Origin: Geodermatophilus siccatus
Lineage (GTDB): Bacteria > Actinomycetota > Actinomycetes > Mycobacteriales > Geodermatophilaceae
Length of the DNA: 64,000 nucleotides
Direction: 5' to 3'
Assembly (NCBI RefSeq): GCF_900103785.1
Contig: NZ_FNHE01000008.1
Coordinates: 129,270 to 193,269, forward strand
This document shows, in pieces, positions 55,315 through 63,903 of the stretch; position 1 is the first letter of the stretch, and every line of letters starts with the position of its first letter. The position numbers and the translations under genes were made by a program. Under the pieces are notes generated by a model that was given only the letters and a program-made list of their open reading frames with translations, searched no databases and was not told the DNA's origin.

Positions 55315-56760
55315 TCAGCTGTCGAGGTTGGCCATGACGTGCTTGATGCGGGTGTAGTCCTCGAACCCGTACATGGACAGGTCCTTGCCGTAGCCGGAGT
55401 GCTTGAAGCCGCCGTGCGGCATCTCGGCGACCAGCGGGATGTGCGTGTTGATCCAGACGCAGCCGAAGTCCAGCGCCTTGCTCATCCGCATCGCCCGGCC
55501 GAAGTCCTTCGTCCAGACGCTGGAGGCCAGCCCGTACTCCACCCCGTTGGCCCAGGCGAGGGCCTGCTCCTCGTCGGAGAACCGCTGCACGGTGATGACC
55601 GGCCCGAAGACCTCCTTCTGCACCAGCTCGTCGTCCTGCCGCAGCCCGGCCACGACGGTCGGCTCGACGAAGAAGCCGCGGTCGCCCTGCCGGCGCCCAC
55701 CGGCGGTGATCTCGGCGTGGTCGGGTGCGCGGTCGAGGAACCCGGTGACGTGCGCGAGCTGGTTGGCGTTGTTCACCGGCGGCACCAGGGCGTCCTCGTC
55801 GCCGGCACCGTTCTCGTACGTCGTCCGGGTGTTCCTCGCCTGCTCGGTCAGCGCCGCGACGAAGTCGTCGTGGATGCCCGGCCCGGCCAGCACCCGGGTG
55901 GCGGCGGTGCAGTCCTGTCCGGCGTTGAAGTAGCCGGCGACCGCGATGGCCTCGGCCGCGGCCTCGAGGTCGGCGTCGTCGAAGACGACGACCGGCGCCT
56001 TGCCGCCGAGCTCCAGGTGCACCCGCTTGACGTCGCGGGCGGCCGACTCGGCCACCGCCATGCCCGCCCGCACCGACCCGGTGATCGAGACCATCTGCGG
56101 GGTGCGGTGCTCGACCAGCGCCCGGCCGGTGTCCCGGTCGCCGCAGACCACGTTGAACACGCCCGGCGGGAGGAACTCGGCGGCCAGCTCGGCCATCCGC
56201 AGCGTCGTCGCCGGGGTGGTGTCGCTGGGCTTGAGGACGACGGTGTTGCCGGCCGCGATCGCCGGCGCGAACTTCCAGACCGCCATCATCATCGGGTAGT
56301 TCCACGGCGTCACCTGGCCGATGACCCCGACCGGCTCGCGTCGGATCCAGGACGTGTGGCCGGCCATGTACTCCGCGGCCGCCTTGCCCTCGAGGTTGCG
56401 CGCGGCACCGGCGAAGAACCGGATCTGGTCGACCATCGGCGGGATCTCCTCGCTGGCGGTCAGCCCGAGCGGCTTGCCGGTGTTGCGGCTCTCCAGCGCC
56501 ACCAGCTCCTCGCCGTGCGCCTCGATCGCGTCGGCGAGCCGGAACAGCGCCAGGGAGCGCTCCGACGGGGTGGCGTCCCGCCAGCCCGGGAACGCCCGCG
56601 CCGCGGCGGTGTAGGCGCGGTCGACGTCCTCGGCCGACGACACCGGGGCCGAGGCGAACACCTCACCGGTGGCCGGGTCCACCAGGTCGGCCCGGCGGCC
56701 GTCGGTGGCGTCGACGTGCTCCCCGCCGACGAAGTTGCGCAGCTCGAGCTTCTCGCTCAC
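55315..56760 (-). CDS. Aldehyde dehydrogenase, probably 4-aminobutyraldehyde type
   Basis: The 481-residue enzyme has [20 protein letters not shown], Glu in [12 protein letters not shown] and the catalytic Cys in [18 protein letters not shown]-x-A is typical of gamma-aminobutyraldehyde dehydrogenases (PatD/YdcW type), which make GABA from putrescine-derived aldehyde. GTG 56760 (AGAGGGA upstream) gives the usual length. It follows the PucR gene on the same strand, and an agmatinase and a GABA-type aminotransferase lie nearby. Confidence 0.88.
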   Translation of the reverse strand: MSEKLELRNFVGGEHVDATDGRRADLVDPATGEVFASAPVSSAEDVDRAYTAAARAFPGWRDATPSERSLALFRLADAIEAHGEELVALESRNTGKPLGLTASEEIPPMVDQIRFFAGAARNLEGKAAAEYMAGHTSWIRREPVGVIGQVTPWNYPMMMAVWKFAPAIAAGNTVVLKPSDTTPATTLRMAELAAEFLPPGVFNVVCGDRDTGRALVEHRTPQMVSITGSVRAGMAVAESAARDVKRVHLELGGKAPVVVFDDADLEAAAEAIAVAGYFNAGQDCTAATRVLAGPGIHDDFVAALTEQARNTRTTYENGAGDEDALVPPVNNANQLAHVTGFLDRAPDHAEITAGGRRQGDRGFFVEPTVVAGLRQDDELVQKEVFGPVITVQRFSDEEQALAWANGVEYGLASSVWTKDFGRAMRMSKALDFGCVWINTHIPLVAEMPHGGFKHSGYGKDLSMYGFEDYTRIKHVMANLDS

Positions 56761-56874
56761 CGGAGGTCCCTCTCGTTCGGGCGTCCCGGCGTTCCCGGAA
56801 CCGCTGATCCGGTGGCAATCGTCACTGCAGGCGGCCGATCTGTCCAGCCTCACGGCACATTGGCGACGGATTCC

Positions 56875-58383
56875 TCAGGACGACGGCGGGTGCAGGGCCA
56901 GCCAGAGCTCGGCCCGGACGCCGGGGGAGTCCAGGTCGCGGCCGAGCAGCTCCTCGGCCCGCCGGATCCGCTTGCGCAGCGTGTGCCGGTGGACGCCCAG
57001 GCGGGCCGCGGCCGGCTCCCACTGCCCGTGGGCGGCCAGCCAGACGCGCAGCGACTCCACCAGGTCGCCGGGGCCGGCCCGGTCGGCCGCGGCCAGCGGT
57101 GCCAGCGCGGCCTCGGCGAACGCGGTGGTGGCGCCCGGGTCGAGCAGGGCCGCCAGTCCGCGGCCGGCCAGGTCGGCGAAGGCGGTGACCGGCCGTCCCG
57201 CGGCCCGGCCGTGCCCGGCCGCCTGCCGGGCCTGGCGCACGCCGTCGGCGAGCCGCGCCCACGGCACCGGCGGCGCGGTCCCGAGGACGGCGCCGGGCAC
57301 CCGCTCGGGCAGGTCGGCCAGCCGCCCGGCCAGCGGGCCCTCGGCCGGCACCAGGACGACGAGGGCGTCGTCGAGCTCGGCCGACAGCACCGGCTCGCGG
57401 ACGTGCGCGGCCGCGTCGGCGGCCACGTCGACGGCGGCGGCCCGCTGCTCGGGGCTGCCCAGCACCGCCAGCGCCAGCACCGGCTCGCCCGGGAGCCGCT
57501 CGCCCAGCGCCGCCACCACCGGCTCGGCCGCGGCGGTCTGCCCGGCCAGCAGCAGCTGCAGGATCGCCGCCCGCAGCGCCGCGGTGCCGCTGTCGAGCGC
57601 GCGGGACTGCTCCAGCCGCAGCGTGAGCAGCAGCGCGGCCGCGTTGACCACGTGCCGGTCGCCCGCCGAGAAGGGGTCCGGCCGGCCGACGGCGAGGAAG
57701 CCGCGGACCCGCGAGCCGGTGCCCAGCGACTGCAGCAGCACCGTCTCGCCGGGCTGGGTGAGCGCGGCGCCGGCCGGGGGCCGGGCCGTGCGCAGCCGGT
57801 CGACCGCCCCCGTCAGGCTGCCGGCGCGACCCCGGGCGGACGGCGGCGCTGCCTCCAGCGGCGTCCCCGCGGCGTCGACCAGCAGTGCCCAGCCGCCGAG
57901 GTGCCGGGCCAGCCGGTCCACGACGGTGCCCGGAGCGCCGGGGGCGACCGCGGCGCGGGTCAGCTCGCGCTGCACCGTCGACGTCCGGGTGACCGCCGCG
58001 TACTCCTCGGCGGCCAGTGCGCTGGAGACCGCCCGCGACAGGGCGATGAACGGCGTCTGCCGCGGCACCTCGAGCACCGCCAGGCCGTGCTCGTCGGCCG
58101 CGGCGACCAGTTCCGCGGGCACCTCCGCGTGGGTGAGGCCGGTGCCCAGGCCGAGGCCGACCACGCCGGCCCCGGCCAGCCGGCGGACGTACCCGTCGGC
58201 CATGCCGGGCGTCAGCGCCAGGCCGGTGGTGAGCAGCAGCTCGCCGCCCTCGAGGAACGGTGTGGGTTCGGCGAGCTCGCTGACGTGCACCCAGGAGATC
58301 GCGCGGTCCACCTGTGCGCTGCGGGTGTGCAGCGTCAGCGCGAGCGACGGAGTGCCGAGCAGGGTCGCGACGGTGACCGGCAC
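56875..58383 (-). CDS. PucR-family transcriptional regulator
   Basis: The 502-residue protein has the full architecture: an N-terminal PucR ligand domain (1-125, with HVSELAEPTPFLEGGELLLT), a central GGDEF-like part, and a C-terminal helix-turn-helix (about 430-490: LAAHGQWEPAAARLGVHRHT). GTG 58383 is preceded by GAGAGG. Divergent from the aminotransferase and followed by the aldehyde dehydrogenase, it probably activates polyamine or GABA use rather than purine use despite its family name. Confidence 0.9.
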   Translation of the reverse strand: MPVTVATLLGTPSLALTLHTRSAQVDRAISWVHVSELAEPTPFLEGGELLLTTGLALTPGMADGYVRRLAGAGVVGLGLGTGLTHAEVPAELVAAADEHGLAVLEVPRQTPFIALSRAVSSALAAEEYAAVTRTSTVQRELTRAAVAPGAPGTVVDRLARHLGGWALLVDAAGTPLEAAPPSARGRAGSLTGAVDRLRTARPPAGAALTQPGETVLLQSLGTGSRVRGFLAVGRPDPFSAGDRHVVNAAALLLTLRLEQSRALDSGTAALRAAILQLLLAGQTAAAEPVVAALGERLPGEPVLALAVLGSPEQRAAAVDVAADAAAHVREPVLSAELDDALVVLVPAEGPLAGRLADLPERVPGAVLGTAPPVPWARLADGVRQARQAAGHGRAAGRPVTAFADLAGRGLAALLDPGATTAFAEAALAPLAAADRAGPGDLVESLRVWLAAHGQWEPAAARLGVHRHTLRKRIRRAEELLGRDLDSPGVRAELWLALHPPSS

Positions 58384-58522
58384 GGGAGGACCTCTCGACG
58401 ATCTGGACACCCGGACGTCCCGGGAGTGCCGATCCGGACGGTACCGGGAGAGACGCACGCCACGGACCCTGGACGCGAGGACCTCCCCCGTCGGGGGAGG
58501 CCGGCCCCACGAGGAGACAGCG
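58384..58522. promoter_or_regulatory. Divergent control region of the pucR-like and aminotransferase genes
   Basis: GATCTGGAC (58400-58408) and GATCCGGAC (58431-58439) are direct repeats 31 bp apart, about three helical turns, possible activator half-sites. CCTCCCCC-GTC-GGGGGAGG (58482-58500) forms a hairpin just before the aminotransferase ribosome site and could affect its translation. Promoter hexamers are not clear. Confidence 0.4.
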
Positions 58523-59881
58523 ATGACCGACCTGCTGACCGGCCCCCACCCCGTCGTCGCCCAGGAGCGGCGCCTCGTCACCGAGCTGCCCGGTCCCCGC
58601 TCGCGCGAGCTGGCCGCCCGCCGCGCCGCCGCGGTCACCTCCGCCGTGGGCAGCGTCCTGCCGGTCTACGTCGAGCGCGCGGCCGGCGGCGTGGTGGTCG
58701 ACGTCGACGGCAACTCCTTCATCGACCTGGGCTCGGGCATCGCCGTCACCAACGTCGGCCACGCCGCGCCCGAGGTCGTGGCCGCCGTCCAGGCGCAGGT
58801 CGCCGCCTTCACCCACACCTGCTTCATGGTCGGCCCGTACGAGGGCTACGTCGCCGTCGCCGAGGAGCTCGACCGGCTGACCCCCGGTGACCACGAGAAG
58901 CGCACGGCGCTGTTCAACACCGGCGCCGAGGCCGTGGAGAACGCGGTCAAGGTGGCCCGGGTGGCCACCGGCCGCTCCGCCGTCGTCGTCTTCGACCACG
59001 CCTACCACGGCCGCACCAACCTCACGATGGCCCTGACGGCGAAGAACATGCCGTACAAGCACGGCTTCGGGCCCTTCGCCGGCGAGGTCTACCGGGTGCC
59101 GATGTCCTACCCGTACCGCGACGCACCGGGGATGACCGGCGAGCAGGCCGCCGCGCGGGCGATCGACCTGATCGAGACGCAGATCGGCGCCGCCAACGTG
59201 GCCGCCGTGCTCATCGAGCCGATCCAGGGCGAGGGCGGTTTCGTCGTCCCGGCGCCGGGCTTCCTGTCCGCCCTGACCGACTGGTGCCGCCGCTCGGGCG
59301 CGGTCTTCATCGCCGACGAGGTGCAGACCGGCTTCTGCCGCACCGGCGCCTGGTTCGCCTCGGAGCACGAGGGCGTCGTCCCCGACCTGATCACCACCGC
59401 CAAGGGCATCGCCGGTGGGATGCCGCTGGCCGGGGTGACCGGCCGCGCCGAGCTGATGGACGCCGTGCACACCGGTGGCCTGGGCGGCACCTACGGCGGC
59501 AACCCGGTGTCCTGCGCCGCCGCGCTGGCCAGCATCCGCACCATGCGGGAGCTGGACCTGAACGCCGCCGCGCGCGCGATCGAGGCCACCATGCTGCCGC
59601 GGCTGCGCGCGCTCCAGGAGCGCACCGGCGTGGTCGGCGACGTCCGCGGACGCGGCGCGATGCTCGCCGTCGAGCTGGTCAAGCCGGGCACCGACGAGCC
59701 CGACTCCGCGCTGACCAACGCGATCTCCAAGGCCTGCCACGCCGAGGGCGTCATCACCCTGACCGCCGGCACGCACAGCAACGTGCTGCGCTTCCTGCCC
59801 CCGCTGGTCATCGGGCAGGACCTGCTCACCGAGGGGCTCGACGTCCTCGACGCCGCCTTCGACGCGCACGCGGGGAAGTGA
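58523..59881 (+). CDS. gabT: 4-aminobutyrate-type aminotransferase (class III, PLP)
   Basis: The 452-residue enzyme transfers the amino group of GABA to 2-oxoglutarate, giving succinate semialdehyde and glutamate. The PLP lysine is in TTAKGIAGGMPLAGVTG; DEVQTGFCRTG precedes it and NTGAEAVENAVKVAR is the N-terminal PLP loop. LGGTYGGNPV fits GabT more than ornithine aminotransferases. ATG 58523 has GAGGAG upstream. The glutamate made can be returned to 2-oxoglutarate by the next gene. Confidence 0.92.
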   Translation: MTDLLTGPHPVVAQERRLVTELPGPRSRELAARRAAAVTSAVGSVLPVYVERAAGGVVVDVDGNSFIDLGSGIAVTNVGHAAPEVVAAVQAQVAAFTHTCFMVGPYEGYVAVAEELDRLTPGDHEKRTALFNTGAEAVENAVKVARVATGRSAVVVFDHAYHGRTNLTMALTAKNMPYKHGFGPFAGEVYRVPMSYPYRDAPGMTGEQAAARAIDLIETQIGAANVAAVLIEPIQGEGGFVVPAPGFLSALTDWCRRSGAVFIADEVQTGFCRTGAWFASEHEGVVPDLITTAKGIAGGMPLAGVTGRAELMDAVHTGGLGGTYGGNPVSCAAALASIRTMRELDLNAAARAIEATMLPRLRALQERTGVVGDVRGRGAMLAVELVKPGTDEPDSALTNAISKACHAEGVITLTAGTHSNVLRFLPPLVIGQDLLTEGLDVLDAAFDAHAGK

Positions 59882-59950
59882 GCGCCCCGGCCGCAGCCGG
59901 CGCCGACCGCCGGCTGACAGACCCGGGAGCATCGCAGCGAGCGCCGGCGA

Positions 59951-60000
59951 GCGAGGAGCGCACCGGGTCGCGGAAGCCGGCCAGTGGGCACCGCCGGCTG
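59951..60000 (+). repeat. 50-bp direct repeat, left copy
   Basis: Begins GCGAGGAGCG and ends CACCGCCGGCTG; an equally long copy with about 78% identity is at 63247-63296. The two copies flank the glutamate dehydrogenase gene in the same orientation. Confidence 0.55.
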
Positions 60001-60036
60001 ACCCTGCGTCCCGAGGGCCCCGCCGGGAGCGACCGG

Positions 60037-63000
60037 GTGGGCGGTCTGGTCACCTGGCCGGCCACCCGGCCGCTGCTGGCCGACGTCGTGCCGGTCTTCG
60101 ACCGGCTCGGGGTGCGGGTGGCCGACGCCGCCGCCGTCCCCGGGGACGACGGCGCGCCGGCCACCCGGCTGGAGCTGCTGCTGCCGCCCGGCACGGCGGC
60201 GGCCACGGCACTGCCCCGCCTGGAGCAGGCCCTGGCCGCGGCCTGGGCCGGGGAGACCGAGCTCGACGGGCTCTCCCGGCTGACCGTCGGCGCCGGCCTG
60301 CCGGTCCCGGACGTCGCCGTGCTGCGCGCCGCCTGCCGCTACCTCGCGCAGGTGGGGCTGGGCCTGTCCCGCGGCTACGTGGAGGAGACGGTGCTCGCCG
60401 CGCCGGAGTTCGCCCGCGCGCTGCTGGCCTCCTTCGCGGCGAGGCACGACCCCGACGCCGCCGACCCCGCGGCCGCCGCGGCGGCGGCCGACCACCTCGC
60501 CGAGCTGCTCACCCGCACGACGAGCCTGGACCAGGACCGCATCCTGCGCGGCTTGCGCGACGTGCTGGGCGCCGTGGTGCGCACCAACCGCTACCAGACC
60601 GACGCCGCCGGGGCGCCCCGCCCGGCACTGGCGCTGAAGATCGCCTCCGCGGAGCTGGACCTGCTGCCCCGGCCGCGGCCGGAGGTCGAGACCTTCGTGT
60701 GCTCGCCGTCGATGGAGGGGCTGCACCTGCGCGGCGCCTGCGTCGCCCGCGGCGGGCTGCGCTGGTCCGAGCGCCCGGAGGACTTCCGCACCGAGGTGCT
60801 CGGCCTGGTCAAGGCGCAGATGGTCAAGAACGCGGTGATCGTGCCGGCCGGCGCCAAGGGGGCGTTCGTCGTCCGGCAGGACCTGCGCGGCCTGGACCGC
60901 GCGGCGGTGCAGGCGCGGGTGGCCGACGCGTACCGCACCTTCGTCGGCGCGCTGCTCGACGTCACCGACGACCGGGACGGCGACCGGGTCGTGCACCCGC
61001 CGCGCACCGTCGTCCACGACGGCGACGACCCCTACCTGGTGGTGGCCGCCGACAAGGGGACGGCGACCTTCTCCGACCTGGCCAACGAGGTGTCCGAGCG
61101 CCGCGGCTTCTGGCTGGGCGACGCGTTCGCCTCCGGCGGCTCGAGCGGCTACGACCACAAGGCCATGGGCATCACCGCCCGCGGCGCGTGGGTGTCGGTG
61201 CGCCGGCACCTGCGCGAGCTGGGCGTGGACCCCGACGGCCCGCTGACGGCGGTCGGCGTCGGCGACATGTCCGGCGACGTCTTCGGCAACGGGATGCTGC
61301 TGTCCGACGAGCTGCGGCTGGTGGCGGCCTTCGACCACCGGCACGTCTTCCTCGACCCGGACCCCGACCCCGCGCGGTCCGCGGCCGAGCGCCGCCGGCT
61401 GTTCGCGCTGCCGGGCTCGTCGTGGCACGACTACGACCGCGGCGCCCTGTCCGCGGGCGGCGGCGTGCACCGCCGCGACGCCAAGCGGGTGCCGCTCTCG
61501 CCGCAGGTGCGGGCCCGCCTCGGGGTGGACGCCGAGGAGCTGTCGCCGGCCGAGCTGGTGCGGGCGGTGCTGCGGGCGCCGGTCGACCTGCTGTGGAACG
61601 GCGGCATCGGCACCTACGTCCGCGCCGCCGACGAGACCGACGCGCAGGTCGGCGACCGCGCCAACGACGCCGTCCGCGTGACCGCCGACGAGCTGCGCTG
61701 CCGGGTGGTGGGGGAGGGCGGCAACCTGGGCCTGACCCAGCGCGCCCGCATCGCCGCGGCACGGGCCGGGGTGGCGCTGAACACCGACTTCATCGACAAC
61801 TCCGCCGGCGTGGACACCTCCGACCGCGAGGTCAACCTCAAGGTCCTGCTGGCCGGGGTGCCGCGCGCCGAGCGGGACGCGGTGCTGCGCTCGGTCGAGG
61901 ACGAGGTGGCCGCGGCGGTGCTCGCGGACAACGCGCTGCAGGCCCGGGCGCTGTCGGTGTGCGCGGCCCAGGCGCCGTTCCTGCTCGACCGGCACGCGCA
62001 GCTGATCGGCGACCTCGAGCGGCAGGGCCTGGACCGCGACCTGGAGGGGTTGCCGTCGGAGGCGGAGGTCGAGCGGCTGCGGCAGGCGGGGGCCGGCCTC
62101 ACCCGGCCCGAGGCCGCGGTGCTGCTCGCCCACTCCAAGAACCTGGTGCGCGAGGAGCTGCTGGCCAGCGACCTGCCCGACGACCCGTCGGTGGCCGGGG
62201 TGCTGGCGGCCTACTTCCCGCGGGCGGTGCGCGAGCGCTGGCCCGACCGGGTGGCCGGTCACCCGCTGGCCCGCGAGATCACCGCCACCCAGCTGGCCAA
62301 CGACCTGGTCAACCGGGTGGGCCCGGGCTTCCTGCTGCGGCTGGAGGAGCGCCACGGCGTCCCCACCCCGGTGGCGGCCCGCGCCTACACGGTGGCCACC
62401 CGGGTGCTCGACCTCGGTTCCCTGTGGGCGCTGGTGGACGACGACGTGCCGCTGGCCGTGGAGCGGCTGGCGCTGCCCGAGCTGCAGGCGGCCACCGAGC
62501 GCGCGGCCGACCGGCTGCTGGCGGCCCACCCCGACCCGGCGGCGCTGACCGCGGCGGCACCGGCGCTGGCCGCGGTCGTCGCCGAGCTCGAGCCGGCCGC
62601 GTGGCTGGCCCGGCCGGGTGCCGCGGGCGACCGGGCCCGCGCGCTGCAGGCCGAGCTGACCGCCGCGGGCGCGCCCCCGGAGCTCGCCGCACGGGTCGCC
62701 GTCCTGGGGTGCCAGACCGACCTCGTCGACCTGGCCGGGGTGGCCCGCACCGCGGGGGTCGGCATCGGCCGGGCGGTCGAGGCCGACGCCGCCGTCGAGG
62801 AGCTGCTGGCGCTCCCGCGGGTGCACGCCTGGACCGCGGAGGAGGCCGGCATCTCGCACTGGGCCGTCGCCGCCCGCGCGGCCCTGCGGGAGGAGGTGGA
62901 CCAGCTGCGGTGGGCCCTCGTGGCGGCGCTGCTCCGGGACGCCGACGGCGACGCGGCCGCCTTCGCCGAACGGCACGCCGGGGCGCTGGACCGCTTCACC

Positions 63001-63099
63001 GCCGTGCGCCGGCAGGCCGGGTCCGCCCGCGACGACGTCCTGGGCCGGGCGTGCGTGGTGGTCGCGGAGCTGCGCCGCTTGGTGCGGACCGTGGGCTGA
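60037..63099 (+). CDS. gdh: NAD-dependent glutamate dehydrogenase, short form of the large class
   Basis: The 1020-residue protein matches the C-terminal two-thirds of the ~1600-residue NAD-GDH class: GGLRWSERPEDFRTEVLGL and VKAQMVKNAVIVPAGAKG near 245-275, GVGDMSGDVFGNGML near 405, LWNGGIGTYVRA near 520 and a helical C-terminal domain. The N-terminal ACT-like regulatory region is missing, and the gene upstream is gabT, so no remnant is left. I choose GTG 60037 (GGGAGCGACC upstream); a GTG at 59878 overlaps gabT but would place the repeated intergenic element inside the protein. It converts glutamate to 2-oxoglutarate. Confidence 0.85.
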   Translation: MGGLVTWPATRPLLADVVPVFDRLGVRVADAAAVPGDDGAPATRLELLLPPGTAAATALPRLEQALAAAWAGETELDGLSRLTVGAGLPVPDVAVLRAACRYLAQVGLGLSRGYVEETVLAAPEFARALLASFAARHDPDAADPAAAAAAADHLAELLTRTTSLDQDRILRGLRDVLGAVVRTNRYQTDAAGAPRPALALKIASAELDLLPRPRPEVETFVCSPSMEGLHLRGACVARGGLRWSERPEDFRTEVLGLVKAQMVKNAVIVPAGAKGAFVVRQDLRGLDRAAVQARVADAYRTFVGALLDVTDDRDGDRVVHPPRTVVHDGDDPYLVVAADKGTATFSDLANEVSERRGFWLGDAFASGGSSGYDHKAMGITARGAWVSVRRHLRELGVDPDGPLTAVGVGDMSGDVFGNGMLLSDELRLVAAFDHRHVFLDPDPDPARSAAERRRLFALPGSSWHDYDRGALSAGGGVHRRDAKRVPLSPQVRARLGVDAEELSPAELVRAVLRAPVDLLWNGGIGTYVRAADETDAQVGDRANDAVRVTADELRCRVVGEGGNLGLTQRARIAAARAGVALNTDFIDNSAGVDTSDREVNLKVLLAGVPRAERDAVLRSVEDEVAAAVLADNALQARALSVCAAQAPFLLDRHAQLIGDLERQGLDRDLEGLPSEAEVERLRQAGAGLTRPEAAVLLAHSKNLVREELLASDLPDDPSVAGVLAAYFPRAVRERWPDRVAGHPLAREITATQLANDLVNRVGPGFLLRLEERHGVPTPVAARAYTVATRVLDLGSLWALVDDDVPLAVERLALPELQAATERAADRLLAAHPDPAALTAAAPALAAVVAELEPAAWLARPGAAGDRARALQAELTAAGAPPELAARVAVLGCQTDLVDLAGVARTAGVGIGRAVEADAAVEELLALPRVHAWTAEEAGISHWAVAARAALREEVDQLRWALVAALLRDADGDAAAFAERHAGALDRFTAVRRQAGSARDDVLGRACVVVAELRRLVRTVG

Positions 63100-63138
63100 C
63101 GGTGCCTCCGGCTGGCCCACGAGACGCAGCACCTCGGC

Positions 63139-63184
63139 GGGAGCTCCACCGCTGCTCACAGGAGGAAGCAGCGGTGGAGCTCCC
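63139..63184 (+). terminator. Long hairpin terminator, copy B
   Basis: GGGAGCTCCACCGCTGCT (63139-63156) and AGCAGCGGTGGAGCTCCC (63167-63184): perfect 18-bp stem, 10-nt loop, 39 bp after the glutamate dehydrogenase stop. Same stem as 26527-26572 apart from one compensated pair. Confidence 0.75.
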
Positions 63185-63246
63185 GCGGACGTGGATCGGT
63201 GGCCACGGCGCCGGGGCGCAATCCGTGCCGGCGGACCCCGACGGGG

Positions 63247-63296
63247 GCGAGGAGCGGACGGGGGCGCGACGCCCCACCAGTGGACACCGTCGGCTG
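63247..63296 (+). repeat. 50-bp direct repeat, right copy
   Basis: Begins GCGAGGAGCG and ends CACCGTCGGCTG; partner of 59951-60000. The conserved runs are GCGAGGAGCG, CCAGTGG, CACCG and CGGCTG. It lies between the hairpin and the Lrp-type gene. Confidence 0.55.
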
Positions 63297-63396
63297 GGGT
63301 TCCCCCGGACGGAGGGCGGCCGGGCCCCGAGGTGGTCGTTACCATCCGGGGGCCCGGAACCGCCGGGTCTGTCGTGACCGAGGCGGGAGGGGACCG

Positions 63397-63894
63397 GTGA
63401 CCATCCGTCGGCAGTTCGTGCTGGACGACGTCTCGCGGGCGATCATCGAGCAGCTGCAGGAGGACGGCCGCCGTCCCTACGCGCGCATCGCCGCGGCGGT
63501 CGGGCTGTCGGAGGCCGCCGTCCGGCAGCGCGTGCAGCGGCTGCTCGACGCCGGCGTCATGCAGATCGTCGGCGTCACCGACCCGCTGCAGGTCGGCTTC
63601 TCGCGGCAGGCGATGGTCGGGGTGCGCACCAGCGGCGACGCCCGTGCGGCCGCCGAGCGCATCGCCGCGTTCACCGAGGTCGACTACGTCGTCATCACCG
63701 CGGGCTCGGTCGACCTGCTGGTGGAGGTCGTCTGCGAGGACGACGACCAGCTGCTCGACGTCGTCGCCCGCATCCGCGCGGTGGAGGGCGTGGAGTCCAC
63801 CGAGACCCACCTCTACCTGGGCCTGGCCAAGCAGACCTACGCCTGGGGCACCCGCGGGCCGCAGGGCCCGACGTCGTCCGACGCCGGGCTCTGA
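63397..63894 (+). CDS. Lrp/AsnC-family transcriptional regulator
   Basis: The 165-residue protein has an N-terminal helix-turn-helix (about 10-60: LSEAAVRQRVQRLLDAGV) and a C-terminal RAM ligand-binding fold (about 70-150). Family members respond to amino acids. GTG 63397 has GGGAGGGG upstream; a longer open frame lacks a ribosome site. Facing the agmatinase gene and next to gabT/gdh, it probably adjusts polyamine or amino-acid use. Confidence 0.9.
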   Translation: MTIRRQFVLDDVSRAIIEQLQEDGRRPYARIAAAVGLSEAAVRQRVQRLLDAGVMQIVGVTDPLQVGFSRQAMVGVRTSGDARAAAERIAAFTEVDYVVITAGSVDLLVEVVCEDDDQLLDVVARIRAVEGVESTETHLYLGLAKQTYAWGTRGPQGPTSSDAGL

Positions 63895-63903
63895 GGCCCG
63901 GGC

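Noticed and set aside
54929-56305. Open frame running through the 84-bp repeat into the antisense of the aldehyde dehydrogenase
   Set aside because: The repeat length is a multiple of three, so every frame stays open; the peptide repeats are a by-product. The true gene at 55315-56760 is in another frame.
59878-60036. Earlier start for glutamate dehydrogenase at the GTG overlapping the gabT stop
   Set aside because: Coupling by GTGA is tempting, but the added residues encode a dispersed 50-bp repeat and resemble no GDH; GTG 60037 has its own ribosome site.
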